A stretch of DNA of 64,000 nucleotides from Mycobacterium marinum (GTDB lineage Bacteria; Actinomycetota; Actinomycetes; Mycobacteriales; Mycobacteriaceae): assembly GCF_003391395.1 (NCBI RefSeq), contig NZ_CP024190.1, positions 1,302,001-1,366,000 of the forward strand, in the 5' to 3' direction. The position numbers were made by a program, and so were the translations under genes. Below are positions 32,403 to 41,389 of the stretch, piece after piece. The notes under the pieces were generated by a model, which saw only the letters and a program-made list of their open reading frames with translations, searched no databases and had not been told where the DNA came from. Positions within the stretch are counted from its first letter, which is position 1; every line of letters begins with the position of its first letter.

Positions 32403-34850
32403 ATGGCGCAGATCCGCCACCAAGATCCCTACGATGTTGTCGATGAAATACTCACGGATGCGAAAAATCGCGGTGTCATGTACTTTGTCACCGACACCGA
32501 CGTTCCCATCGAGAGGCATCTCGAAATTGGTGGACGCAAATTCCTGAACTTTGGCACCTGCAGCTATATGAGCCTGGGGCAGGATCCGAGGCTAAAGGAG
32601 GCGGGGTTCGCCTTCTTGGATCGCTATGGCCTGCAGTTCTCGGTATCACGCGGCTATTTGTCCGCGGGTATCAATGAGGTTCTAGAGCACGAGCTGAGCA
32701 AAATCTATGACGACAAACCCGTCCTGGTCTATTCTTCCACCTCCGCCTGCCATATCTCTATTCTGCCGACGCTTCTTACCGCCAACGACGCGATAATCCT
32801 CGATCAAAGCGTCCACTTCAGTGTGCAGCACGCGGCGAATATTGCGCGAGCTAAAGGCGTTCCGGTCGAGATGATTCGGCATAGCAATCTCGACATGCTC
32901 GAGGACAAGCTCAAGGAATTTGGCAACAAGCGCCGCCAAATCTGGTACCTGATCGACGGCGTCTATTCCATGTACGGTGATGTCGCGCCCATGCTGAAAC
33001 TTCATGAATTGATGCAAGAGTACGAACAGCTGCATCTCTACATCGATGATGCGCACGGGATGAGTTGGTATGGCACCCATGGGTCCGGACGTGTTTATGG
33101 TGACTTCGGCATGCACCCGCGCACCATCCTTGTCTCCACTCTGGCCAAGGGTTTCGGCTGTACCGGGGGATTTGCGGTCTTCCCCAATGCCGAGGCGCAA
33201 CGTAAGGTACGGATGTTCGGGGGTCCGTTCAGCTACTCACACCCGTTGTCACCACCGGTGACCGGGGCCGCGATCGCCTGTGCCCGCATTCATCTCAGCG
33301 GCGAAATCTACGATATGCAGCGGGCGTTGGCGGACAATATCAGCCGCTGCAGTGCGCTGCTCCAGGAATACGACCTTCCGATTCTCTCCGATACGCACAC
33401 GCCGATAAATTTTGTCTGTCTCGGTACCCCGAAGCTGGGCATTAATGTGGTCAAGCGGATGCTCGATGATGGCTACTACTGCAACCTCAGCACATTTCCC
33501 GTGGTTCCGGTCAAGAACACCGGACTGAGATTCACCATCCAGCGGCAGCTGGAGCCCGATGACATTGAGCAGTTTGTTGCGGCGGTCGCACGGAATTTTC
33601 GGGCCGGTTTGAAGGACGAGTGCGTGAGCGAAGCGGACGTTCGGAGACAATTCGGTCTGGAGCCGCCGACGCACAAGATCAATGGGGCATCCCACCCCCA
33701 TTCGACGCGCCAAACTACGCATCGACTGGACCATGCCACGAGCATCCGAGAAATTGATGCTGACGAATGGAATAGCCTGCTCGGCAGTGCGGGCATTTTT
33801 GACGCCGCCGGTTGCCTGGCATTGGAGCAGGCGTTTGGTGGCCGAACACGGCCAGAAGAACGCTGGGACTTTGACTACTTTATTGTGCGGGACGGTTCGG
33901 GGCGGCCGTTATTGGCGACGTTCTTTACCACCTCGGTGTATAAGGATGATATTTTCGCCCAGCCTTCGATCTCGGCCCAGATCGAGGAGAAGCGGAAACA
34001 GGATCCGATGTATCTCACCAGCCGGACGATGGGCATGGGGTGCTTGCTCTCCGAGGGGCAGCATCTCTACGTGGATCGCAGTCGCGAGGATTGGCCGGAG
34101 GTAATCCGATTTCTGCTCGGTCACGTGCTTGTGCGGCAGCGGGAACGCAACGCTACGGCACTACTGCTACGCGACTTCGACGCTGCCGACGACGATATCC
34201 GTCGAGTGCTTACCGACGAAGGCTTCGTGAAGATTGATATGCCCCTGAGTAACGCCATCGAAAACATGCGATGGGAGACCCGCGACGAGTTTCTGCAGGC
34301 GCTGCCGAGCACGCGCAGAAGACGGCACATGCGGCAGGAGTTCATTCCGTACGAGCACATGTACGAAGTGGAGACGAAATCCGAGTTGTCGCCCGAGGAG
34401 CAGGAGTGGGCATACCGCCTGTATCTGAACGTGGCGAAGCGCAACTTGAGCATCAACATATTCCAATATCCGTCGGACATCTTGAAATCGCTGGTGGCGC
34501 AAGAAAATTGGGAATTCGTAGTGCTACGTTTGAAGGCGGACTACGATGACCGGGCGGAACGTCTTCCAGTAGCTGTTTCGTGGAATTACCGCGGCAAGCT
34601 GGGCTATCACTGGGTAATTGTGGGAATCGACTACGAATACAATCGCAAATTCGGCGTTTACCGCCAGGCCATGTACCAGGCGGTGCGGCGCGCCAGATTG
34701 CTCGGATACGAGCACGTCAGCTTGGGACTGTCGTCCGACGAAGAGAAAAAGAAGGTCGGGGCGGATCAGACGGAAAAGGTGGCCTACCATCAAACCCGGG
34801 ACACGTTTGCCATGGATGTAATGGCGGCGATGGCCGCGGTTACTCAGTAA
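32403..34850 (+). CDS. Alpha-oxoamine synthase fused to GNAT/FemAB-like acyltransferase
   Basis: The first about 400 residues of this 815-residue protein are a PLP-dependent alpha-oxoamine synthase, the family of serine palmitoyltransferase, KBL, ALAS, BioF and CqsA. Visible are YIDDAHG (Asp215, Asp216, His218) and LAKG with the probable PLP lysine Lys249. These enzymes condense an acyl thioester with an amino acid and release CO2. After a linker (about 405-445), residues about 447-815 look like a GNAT-fold, FemAB/DUF482-like acyltransferase (FDYFIVRDGSGRPLLATFF; VIVGIDYEYN; LGYEHVSLGLSS). Proteins of that type include the bacterial ceramide synthase of Caulobacter. A strong AGGAGG precedes the ATG. 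The gene is richer in A/T than its neighbours: 34441-34500 has 29 G/C of 60. Amino acid and acyl substrates are inferred, not read. Confidence 0.85.
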   Translation: MAQIRHQDPYDVVDEILTDAKNRGVMYFVTDTDVPIERHLEIGGRKFLNFGTCSYMSLGQDPRLKEAGFAFLDRYGLQFSVSRGYLSAGINEVLEHELSKIYDDKPVLVYSSTSACHISILPTLLTANDAIILDQSVHFSVQHAANIARAKGVPVEMIRHSNLDMLEDKLKEFGNKRRQIWYLIDGVYSMYGDVAPMLKLHELMQEYEQLHLYIDDAHGMSWYGTHGSGRVYGDFGMHPRTILVSTLAKGFGCTGGFAVFPNAEAQRKVRMFGGPFSYSHPLSPPVTGAAIACARIHLSGEIYDMQRALADNISRCSALLQEYDLPILSDTHTPINFVCLGTPKLGINVVKRMLDDGYYCNLSTFPVVPVKNTGLRFTIQRQLEPDDIEQFVAAVARNFRAGLKDECVSEADVRRQFGLEPPTHKINGASHPHSTRQTTHRLDHATSIREIDADEWNSLLGSAGIFDAAGCLALEQAFGGRTRPEERWDFDYFIVRDGSGRPLLATFFTTSVYKDDIFAQPSISAQIEEKRKQDPMYLTSRTMGMGCLLSEGQHLYVDRSREDWPEVIRFLLGHVLVRQRERNATALLLRDFDAADDDIRRVLTDEGFVKIDMPLSNAIENMRWETRDEFLQALPSTRRRRHMRQEFIPYEHMYEVETKSELSPEEQEWAYRLYLNVAKRNLSINIFQYPSDILKSLVAQENWEFVVLRLKADYDDRAERLPVAVSWNYRGKLGYHWVIVGIDYEYNRKFGVYRQAMYQAVRRARLLGYEHVSLGLSSDEEKKKVGADQTEKVAYHQTRDTFAMDVMAAMAAVTQ

Positions 34851-34854
34851 TATC

Positions 34855-36156
34855 GTGCCAAGATCCGGATGCCCCCCTCAATTCGACGCCGTGGTGATTG
34901 GTAGTGGCATTTCTGGTCTGACCGCAGCCATCAACTTGCAGCGCAATGGCATTCGCACTCTCGTCGTCGAGCGTCGGGAAGTTCCCGGCGGGCTGTGCGG
35001 GACGTTCACCCTGGACGGATATGAGTTCGTCACCGGTTGCAACGACTTCGGTGGCGGATTGGTCCGTCACCTCGAGGAGCTGGGCGTCGGCACGGAGTTT
35101 CGCACGCCCGCGGCGCGATTCCATCTCGGCGAGCAGCGCATTGAAATGCCGCCAACCCTGCCAACCCTGGCAACGGTGGCCCGGCGCCTGCCCGCGCTTT
35201 TCTCGGCATTCCGAACCGTACGCAAGGACCCGGGCCAAACGCTTGGCCAACTGATCGACGGCGCAGTTCAAGACCGGCTTCTGATGGCGGCCGCTGCTAT
35301 CCCCGCGTATGCGCTGCTGCGTTCCCCCGACGACCTGACGGTCGAGCAGGTGGGCCAGGCCTACTCCAAAGAACTCGGCTACCGCTACCAGAAGAGCTAT
35401 ACCCCGGTCGGCGGACCGGCCGCGATGATCGCGGCCATGGTCCAACGCTTCGAGGCGCTCGGAGGCGAGCTGTGGCTTGGTTGCCACAGCACGCAAGTCG
35501 AGCGCGTCGGGGCGCAAAAGCGCGTTCATACCTCGGACGCCTTGGTCTCTGCGCGAGTCGTCCTATCCAGTGCCGGGCGGTGGAGCGAGTTCCCGAAAAC
35601 CACCAAGGCCGGGATGGAGTTCGCGCTGCTGCTTTTTGCGGTTCGCAAAGGCTTTACCTATCCCCGGGGTTATCACACCATCGCCTGGCTGCAGCAGGAC
35701 ATCGGCGAAGAACTCCGCAAACTCGATGCCGGGCAACCTAGTTCGCGGCCAAGCTTTCACATCTTTCGATCCGATCTGCCGCAACCGCGCGACCACTACA
35801 CGATCAACGCCTTCATTCCACTACCACGGGGTGAGGGTGATCCATCCGCGCAGCGACGCCAGGACTTGTCCGCCCATGCCGTGGCAACGATCGACAAAGA
35901 TCTGCCCGGATTCAAGGACGCGCTGATCTATCAGCGGTTCCTGAGCCCAGGCGAGTACGCGAGCCGGCTCGGCCTGCGCAGCGCGCCGAGCCCCTTTGTC
36001 CCGCCCACCGGCTTTGCCGGCCTGCCCAGCTACGACGCGGCGCGCGACACCTATTTCATCGGTACCTCAGTCGGTCCCGCCGGCGAACACGCCGGCGCGG
36101 CGTGCCTGTCCGGAAAGATGGCGGCGGATCTGGCCATCAAGCAGTTGCGCCGATGA
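34855..36156 (+). CDS. CrtI/phytoene-desaturase-like FAD oxidoreductase
   Basis: The 433-residue protein begins with the Rossmann FAD motif VIGSGISGLTAAINLQRNG and the ERREVPGGLCGTF continuation of the phytoene-desaturase/amine-oxidase superfamily. It ends with the matching C-terminal FAD segment (YFIGTSVGPAGEHAGAACLSGKMAA). The GTG start is 4 bases after the stop of the oxoamine synthase gene, so it is co-translated. No carotenoid genes are nearby; family members also desaturate, saturate or isomerise other lipids. The likely substrate is the long-chain product of the two upstream genes. The reaction direction is unknown. Confidence 0.85.
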   Translation: MPRSGCPPQFDAVVIGSGISGLTAAINLQRNGIRTLVVERREVPGGLCGTFTLDGYEFVTGCNDFGGGLVRHLEELGVGTEFRTPAARFHLGEQRIEMPPTLPTLATVARRLPALFSAFRTVRKDPGQTLGQLIDGAVQDRLLMAAAAIPAYALLRSPDDLTVEQVGQAYSKELGYRYQKSYTPVGGPAAMIAAMVQRFEALGGELWLGCHSTQVERVGAQKRVHTSDALVSARVVLSSAGRWSEFPKTTKAGMEFALLLFAVRKGFTYPRGYHTIAWLQQDIGEELRKLDAGQPSSRPSFHIFRSDLPQPRDHYTINAFIPLPRGEGDPSAQRRQDLSAHAVATIDKDLPGFKDALIYQRFLSPGEYASRLGLRSAPSPFVPPTGFAGLPSYDAARDTYFIGTSVGPAGEHAGAACLSGKMAADLAIKQLRR

Positions 36157-36199
36157 GGATCTGCGTCGGATGGGCTGATGCACTAGGCGACTGTGCTGC

Positions 36200-38725
36200 T
36201 CACCGCTTGAGCCGGATGCGCGACCACACCACCGCCGAGTAGACCACCGACAGCGCGGCAAGCATCGCCATATCGAACAGCCATGCCGTCGTCGAGTGCG
36301 TCCAGTGGCTGTCCTCGGGGCTCATCGAGCCGGGCACCAGTTCTCGCAGATTAACCGTGGCCGCCGACGCGGCGTAGCCCCAGCGGGCGGGTGTCAGCCA
36401 CGACAGCTGGTCAAGAAAGATCCGATCGGTCACCGGCACGACGCCGCCGGCGAGGACCAACTGGAGCATTAGCGACACCACCAGCAGCGGCATGATCTGC
36501 TCATTCGAGCGCGCGATCGAGGACAGCAGCAGTCCGAGAATCGCAGATGCCATGCAGGTCGCCGCGACGGCGGTGAACAGCTCGAAACTCGGATTGCCGA
36601 GCAGTACCGCAGGTTGCGTCGGTGCGCCTTTGCCCAGCAACACGATGCCGGTCGCGATCGCCGCCTGGGCGACGGCAAACGCACAGAACACCGACACCTT
36701 GGCGCTGAGGTAGGCCCACGTCGACAAACCCACGGCCTGCTCGCGACGGAAGATGGCGCGCTCACCGATCAGGTCGCGAATGGTCAGCGCGGTCCCCATG
36801 AAGACCGCGGCAATGCTGAGCAGATTCAGAATTTGGGCGGCTTCGTCGGGTGTCTGACTGGTCGCGTCAGCAATGCTGAACCCGGTGTCACCCGGAACCG
36901 TCAGCGACAGCGTCCCCAGAATGAACGGCAGGATCGCCAGGAAGGTGAAGTAGGCGCGGTCGGCGATCACCAGCCGAACCTGTCGGCGGGTGATGGTGGA
37001 GAACTGGCGCGGCACGCTGGTGTGGGCGGGCGCGCCGAGGTCGGTGGGCGTCTGCGGCTGCGCGGGTGCTGCGGCGCGCTGCTGGGCCAGGAAGCGGCGA
37101 TTGGCCTCGTCCGGATCGGCGCCCACCTTGGCGAAGATGTGGGCCCAGTTGGTGGTGCCCATGGTTGGGCCGATCTGATCGGGCGGACCGAGAAACGCCG
37201 TCTTGCCCCCGGGCGCCATCAACAGCACCTGATCGCAGATATCGAGATAGGTCAGCGAGTGGGTTACCACCAGCACCACCCGCCCGGCGTCGGCCAGTTG
37301 CCGCAGCATCATCATGACTTGCAGGTCCAGTGCCGGGTCCAGGCCGGAGGTCGGCTCGTCGAGGATCAGTAGCGATGGTCCGGTGAGCAGCTCGAGCGCC
37401 ACCGACGCGCGCTTGCGCTGTCCGCCGGACAGCTTGTCGACTCGGGTGTCGGCGTGCTGGGTCAGCCCCAGTTCGTCGAGCACGCCGGTGACGACCTGGG
37501 CGCGGTCCTGTTTGCTGGTGTCGGGTGGCAACCGAAGCTCGGCGGCATATCCGAGGGCCTGGTTGACCGTGAGCTTTCGGTGCACGACGTCGTCCTGGGG
37601 GACCATCCCGATCCGGCTGCGTAAGGACGCGTAGTCGGCGTGGATGTTGTGGCCCTCGAAGGTGACCGTGCCCGAGCTGGGGCTGGTGTAGCCGGCGATG
37701 AGCCGCGACAGGGTGGTCTTGCCGGCCCCGGAGCCGCCGATCACGGCGGTCAAGGTACCGGGTCGGGCGGTCAACGAAATGTTGTCGAGCAGCCCGTTGC
37801 CGTTGATGCTGAAGTTGACCGCGTTGACTTCGAGTCCGCCGGCGCGGGTGGCCACTTGGGTATGGCGCGCCAGGGTGCCCCCGGTGAAGGCGAGGTCGAC
37901 GTTCCCGATGGTGACGATGTCGCCGTCGCTGAGGATCGCTGACCCGACGCGGATTCCGTTCACGAAGGTGCCGTTGATGCTGTGCGCGTCGCGGATCTCG
38001 GTGCCGATCCGGGTCGGTGTCAAAAACGCGTGATGGCGCGACGCCAGCACGTCGGAGACGACGATGTCGTTGCTGGCAGCGCGGCCGATCGAGATGGTGT
38101 CGGCAAGCGCGGGCGCAAGGCCCGAGTCGGCGCCCAGGACGTCGACCGTTCGGTCCGGGTAGTGCGAGGCGGTGGTGTGCGCACCTGGCCGGGCGGGCGG
38201 CGGGAGCAGCGGTATGGCGCTGGTGAGCTGGGCGCTGGCGACCGGGTCGGGTGGACGGTCGGGCGGCGGGGACGGCCAGCTGGGACGGCTGGGATAGCTG
38301 GGCGGCCCCGGCCGGTACCCAGGCCCCGAGGGGGGTGGGCCGCCCGACGGCGGCCGGTCGGCCGGGTCGACTCCGGGCATGGTCTCCGGCGGCGGCAGTA
38401 GCCCGATCACCCCCTGGTGATGTCCCACCTCGAACGTGATGCGCGGCCCGTCGGGTCGGCCCAGGTTGATGGCCAGCCCGTCGCGGATGTCGATCAGCGG
38501 GACTCGACGCCCGTCCACATATATTCCGCTTTGCGAGTTGTTGTCGATTGCGACCCAGCTGCCCTGCTCGAAGCGCAGCAGCAGGTGCGCGCGGTCGATG
38601 AGCGGATGCGCGACGCGCAGGTCGGCGCGCAGATCACTTCCGACGATCACGTCGGGGCCGGCAGCAAAGCTGCGCTGCGACGGGCCCGACCGGACCGTCA
38701 GCACCGGCCGCTGAGCTCGCGTCAT
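36200..38725 (-). CDS. FHA-ABC exporter, Rv1747-like (copy 1)
   Basis: About 841 residues from the ATG at 38725. The order is FHA domain 1 (about 10-105, with GSDLRADLRVAHPLIDRAHLLL), a Pro-rich linker, FHA domain 2 (about 215-290, GRAASNDIVVSD and NGTFVNG), an ABC ATPase (about 310-540; Walker A GGSGAGKTT, signature LSGGQRKR, Walker B LLILDEPTSGLD), then an ABC-2-type membrane domain of about six helices. FHA domains bind phosphothreonine, so a Ser/Thr kinase probably regulates export; in M. tuberculosis PknF lies beside Rv1747. No kinase gene is seen here. It lies downstream of copy 2 on the same strand (25-bp gap). In FHA1, NGTF becomes SGIYVDG, a divergence from copy 2. Confidence 0.93.
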   Translation of the reverse strand: MTRAQRPVLTVRSGPSQRSFAAGPDVIVGSDLRADLRVAHPLIDRAHLLLRFEQGSWVAIDNNSQSGIYVDGRRVPLIDIRDGLAINLGRPDGPRITFEVGHHQGVIGLLPPPETMPGVDPADRPPSGGPPPSGPGYRPGPPSYPSRPSWPSPPPDRPPDPVASAQLTSAIPLLPPPARPGAHTTASHYPDRTVDVLGADSGLAPALADTISIGRAASNDIVVSDVLASRHHAFLTPTRIGTEIRDAHSINGTFVNGIRVGSAILSDGDIVTIGNVDLAFTGGTLARHTQVATRAGGLEVNAVNFSINGNGLLDNISLTARPGTLTAVIGGSGAGKTTLSRLIAGYTSPSSGTVTFEGHNIHADYASLRSRIGMVPQDDVVHRKLTVNQALGYAAELRLPPDTSKQDRAQVVTGVLDELGLTQHADTRVDKLSGGQRKRASVALELLTGPSLLILDEPTSGLDPALDLQVMMMLRQLADAGRVVLVVTHSLTYLDICDQVLLMAPGGKTAFLGPPDQIGPTMGTTNWAHIFAKVGADPDEANRRFLAQQRAAAPAQPQTPTDLGAPAHTSVPRQFSTITRRQVRLVIADRAYFTFLAILPFILGTLSLTVPGDTGFSIADATSQTPDEAAQILNLLSIAAVFMGTALTIRDLIGERAIFRREQAVGLSTWAYLSAKVSVFCAFAVAQAAIATGIVLLGKGAPTQPAVLLGNPSFELFTAVAATCMASAILGLLLSSIARSNEQIMPLLVVSLMLQLVLAGGVVPVTDRIFLDQLSWLTPARWGYAASAATVNLRELVPGSMSPEDSHWTHSTTAWLFDMAMLAALSVVYSAVVWSRIRLKR

Positions 38726-38749
38726 CACTTCACCCTAGTTGTGCGGGGG

Positions 38750-41371
38750 TCAGCGCCGCTTGAGCCGAATCTTCCACCACACGATGGCGGTATAGGCGAT
38801 CGACAACACCGCGAGCATGGCCATGTCGAACAGCCATGCGCTGGCCTTGTGGTCCCAGTGCTGGTCCTTCGGGTCGGTCGGGCCCGGCACCAGCCGGTGG
38901 GTGTCGATCGTCGACGCGGACGCCGCAAAACCCCACCGGGCCGGCGTGAGCCAGGACAACTGGTCGAGCAGGAAGCGGTTGGTCACCCAGATCATGCCGC
39001 CGGAGAACACCAGCTGAGACATGATCGACACCACCAGCATCGGCATGATCTGGTCCTGGGATTGAGCCAGCGACGACAGTGCCATACCGAGCAGCGCCGA
39101 AGCGACGCAGGTGGCGGCGACGGTGACGAACAGCTCGAATCTGACATCACCCAGCAGCACCGCGTCCGACAGTGGTTTGCCCCAGCCGACCACCGAAATC
39201 GTGGTGGCGATCGCCGCCTGAGTGACCGCAAAGGCGCAGAAGACCACGATCTTGGCGCCCATGTAGGCCGCCGTCGACAAGCCGACAGCCTGCTCTCGTC
39301 GGAAGATGGGACGCTCTCCGATGAGGTCACGGATGGTCAGCGCGGTACCCATGAACACCGCGCCGACATTGAGCATCACCAGAATCTGGTCGGGCTGGGC
39401 GGGATTGTTGCCCATCGGGTCCGACATGCCGTACCCGGTCTTGCCGCGCACGGTGAGGGTCAGTGTGCCGATCAGGAAGGGCAACAGCGCCAAGAACACC
39501 GTGTAACCCCGGTCGGAGATCACCAGCCGAATCTGGCGACGGGCCACCGTGGAGAACTGGTGCAGCACGTCGGTGTGCACCGGTTCGCCCAAGTCGACCG
39601 CCGGGCTGGCCTCGGACGGAAAGGCCGGCTGCTCCTGCTTCTGTTCCAGAAAACGGCGGTTGGCTTCGTCGGGGTCGGCGCCCACGTTGGTGAAGATGTC
39701 GGCCCAGTTGGCGGTGCCCATGGCCTGGCTGATTTCGCTGGGCGGGCCCAGAAAGGCCGTCTTGCCCCCCGGTGCCACCAGCAGAAGCTGGTCGCACACG
39801 TCGAGGTAGGCAACCGAGTGCGTCACGATGAGTACCACCCGACCGGCATCGGCCAACTGGCGCAGCATCAACATCACCTGCCGGTCCAGTGCGGGGTCCA
39901 AGCCGGTGGTCGGCTCGTCGAGAATCAGCAGTGACGGTCCAGTGAGCAGTTCCAGTGCCACCGACGCACGCTTGCGCTGGCCGCCGGAGAGTTTGTCGAC
40001 GCGGGTTTCGGCGTGCTTGGTCAGTTCGAGCTCTTCGAGAACCTGGGCGACCACCTGGGCGCGGTCCTCTTTGCTGGTGTCGGGGGGAAGCCGTAGTTCG
40101 GCCGCGTAGCCGAGTGCCTGGCTGACGGTCAGCTGGCGATGCACCACATCGTCTTGCGGAACCATTCCGATCCGGCTGCGCATGGACGCGTATTCGGCAT
40201 GGATGTTGTGGCCTTCGAAAGTCACCGTGCCCGAGCTGGGACTGGTATACCCGGCGATCAGCCGCGACAGCGTGGTCTTGCCGGCCCCGGACCCACCGAT
40301 GATGGCGGTCAGCGTGCCGGGGCGCGCGGTCAGCGAGATGTGGTCGAGCAGCTGTTTTCCGCCGTCGACGGTGAAACAGACCGATTTGACCTCCAGGCCG
40401 CCGCTGCGGGTGGCCGCCTCGGTGCGGCGGATCAGGGTGCCGCCGGTGAACACCAGGTCGACGTTGCCGATGGTGACGACGTCGCCGTCGCTCAAGACCG
40501 CCGAACCCACCCGGACCCCGTTGACGAAGGTGCCGTTGACGCTGTGCGCGTCACGGATCTCGGTGCCCAACGGTGTCAGGGTCAGGAATGCGTGATGTCG
40601 CGACGCCAGAACGTCCGGGATGACGATGTCGTTATCGGTGGCCCGGCCAATGGTGACCGAGCCGGCCGGCCGCTCGGCGCCTCCGGACCTGGGCAGCAGC
40701 GCATGGAACATCTTGGTCGCGAGGTTGGCCACCTCGGGAGGCTTGGTGGCCTGCTGCGGCGGTTGCGGTCCGGGACGCGGTGGTGGCGGGGGGAAGTTCG
40801 ACGGTGGTGGGGGTGCCGGGCTGGCGGGATACCCGGTGGGGCGCCACGGGGCCGAACTGCTCGGGTACATGGGCTGGCCCGTTCTGGCCGGACCGGGCGG
40901 TGCAGCCCCGGGGTGAAACCGCGCGGTCGGCGGCGCCTCGTGGCTGGTATGGCTTCCGGTCGATGTCGGCCCAAGCGCAACGGGGTGCTGACCGGAGGGG
41001 CGGACCATCGAAGGGGTGACCCGCATCGACTCGGTCTGGGGTGGGCGTCCCGCCATCCCCACGTGCCGCCCCACCTCGAAGCTCAGGAGCGGACCGTCGG
41101 GGTTTCCGATGTTCAGGCTCTGGCCGTCATAGATCTCGACCATGGGTACGCGACGGCCGTTGACGAACGTCCCGTTCAACGAATTGTTGTCGATCGCCAG
41201 CCATCGGCCCTGATCGAAACGCAGGAGGAGATGAGCACGCGAGATCAGCGGATGGGTGATCCGCATATCGGCGCGCAGGTCTCGTCCGACCACCACGTCG
41301 TGGCCCGCTGCGAAGGTGCGTTCTGATCCGTCGCAGCGAACGGTCAGTGCCGGCGGCGCAGGCTGAGGCAT
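38750..41371 (-). CDS. FHA-ABC exporter, Rv1747-like (copy 2)
   Basis: From the ATG at 41371 (MPQPAPPALTVR, resembling the Rv1747 start) it has about 873 residues; a TTG at 41389 is an alternative. The domain order is the same as copy 1: FHA1 (HPLISRAHLLLRF, NGTFVNG), Pro-rich linker with several Thr-Pro sites that could be phosphorylated, FHA2 (GRATDNDIVIPD), ABC ATPase (GGSGAGKTT, LSGGQRKR, LDEPTTGLD), and membrane domain ending KIRLKRR. It is first of the two-gene unit. Rv1747 exports phosphatidylinositol mannosides or related lipids and is needed for virulence; lipid export is the natural inference here, with the substrate unknown. Confidence 0.93.
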   Translation of the reverse strand: MPQPAPPALTVRCDGSERTFAAGHDVVVGRDLRADMRITHPLISRAHLLLRFDQGRWLAIDNNSLNGTFVNGRRVPMVEIYDGQSLNIGNPDGPLLSFEVGRHVGMAGRPPQTESMRVTPSMVRPSGQHPVALGPTSTGSHTSHEAPPTARFHPGAAPPGPARTGQPMYPSSSAPWRPTGYPASPAPPPPSNFPPPPPRPGPQPPQQATKPPEVANLATKMFHALLPRSGGAERPAGSVTIGRATDNDIVIPDVLASRHHAFLTLTPLGTEIRDAHSVNGTFVNGVRVGSAVLSDGDVVTIGNVDLVFTGGTLIRRTEAATRSGGLEVKSVCFTVDGGKQLLDHISLTARPGTLTAIIGGSGAGKTTLSRLIAGYTSPSSGTVTFEGHNIHAEYASMRSRIGMVPQDDVVHRQLTVSQALGYAAELRLPPDTSKEDRAQVVAQVLEELELTKHAETRVDKLSGGQRKRASVALELLTGPSLLILDEPTTGLDPALDRQVMLMLRQLADAGRVVLIVTHSVAYLDVCDQLLLVAPGGKTAFLGPPSEISQAMGTANWADIFTNVGADPDEANRRFLEQKQEQPAFPSEASPAVDLGEPVHTDVLHQFSTVARRQIRLVISDRGYTVFLALLPFLIGTLTLTVRGKTGYGMSDPMGNNPAQPDQILVMLNVGAVFMGTALTIRDLIGERPIFRREQAVGLSTAAYMGAKIVVFCAFAVTQAAIATTISVVGWGKPLSDAVLLGDVRFELFVTVAATCVASALLGMALSSLAQSQDQIMPMLVVSIMSQLVFSGGMIWVTNRFLLDQLSWLTPARWGFAASASTIDTHRLVPGPTDPKDQHWDHKASAWLFDMAMLAVLSIAYTAIVWWKIRLKRR

Positions 41372-41389
41372 CGCATCAACTTTAGCCAA

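Noticed and set aside
32403..34850. Biotin synthesis (BioF) or threonine breakdown (KBL) as the role of the oxoamine synthase
   Set aside because: No bio or tdh genes are nearby, the partner is a FAAL-ACP, and the protein carries an acyltransferase half unknown in BioF or KBL.
34855..36156. Carotenoid desaturase
   Set aside because: The family resemblance is real, but no phytoene synthase, GGPP synthase or cyclase lies in the window and the gene is coupled to the oxoamine synthase.
38417..41326. Two long plus-strand frames (505 and 395 codons) over the FHA-ABC genes
   Set aside because: Both mirror the conserved ABC sequence on the other strand; their similarity to each other only reflects the tandem paralogues.
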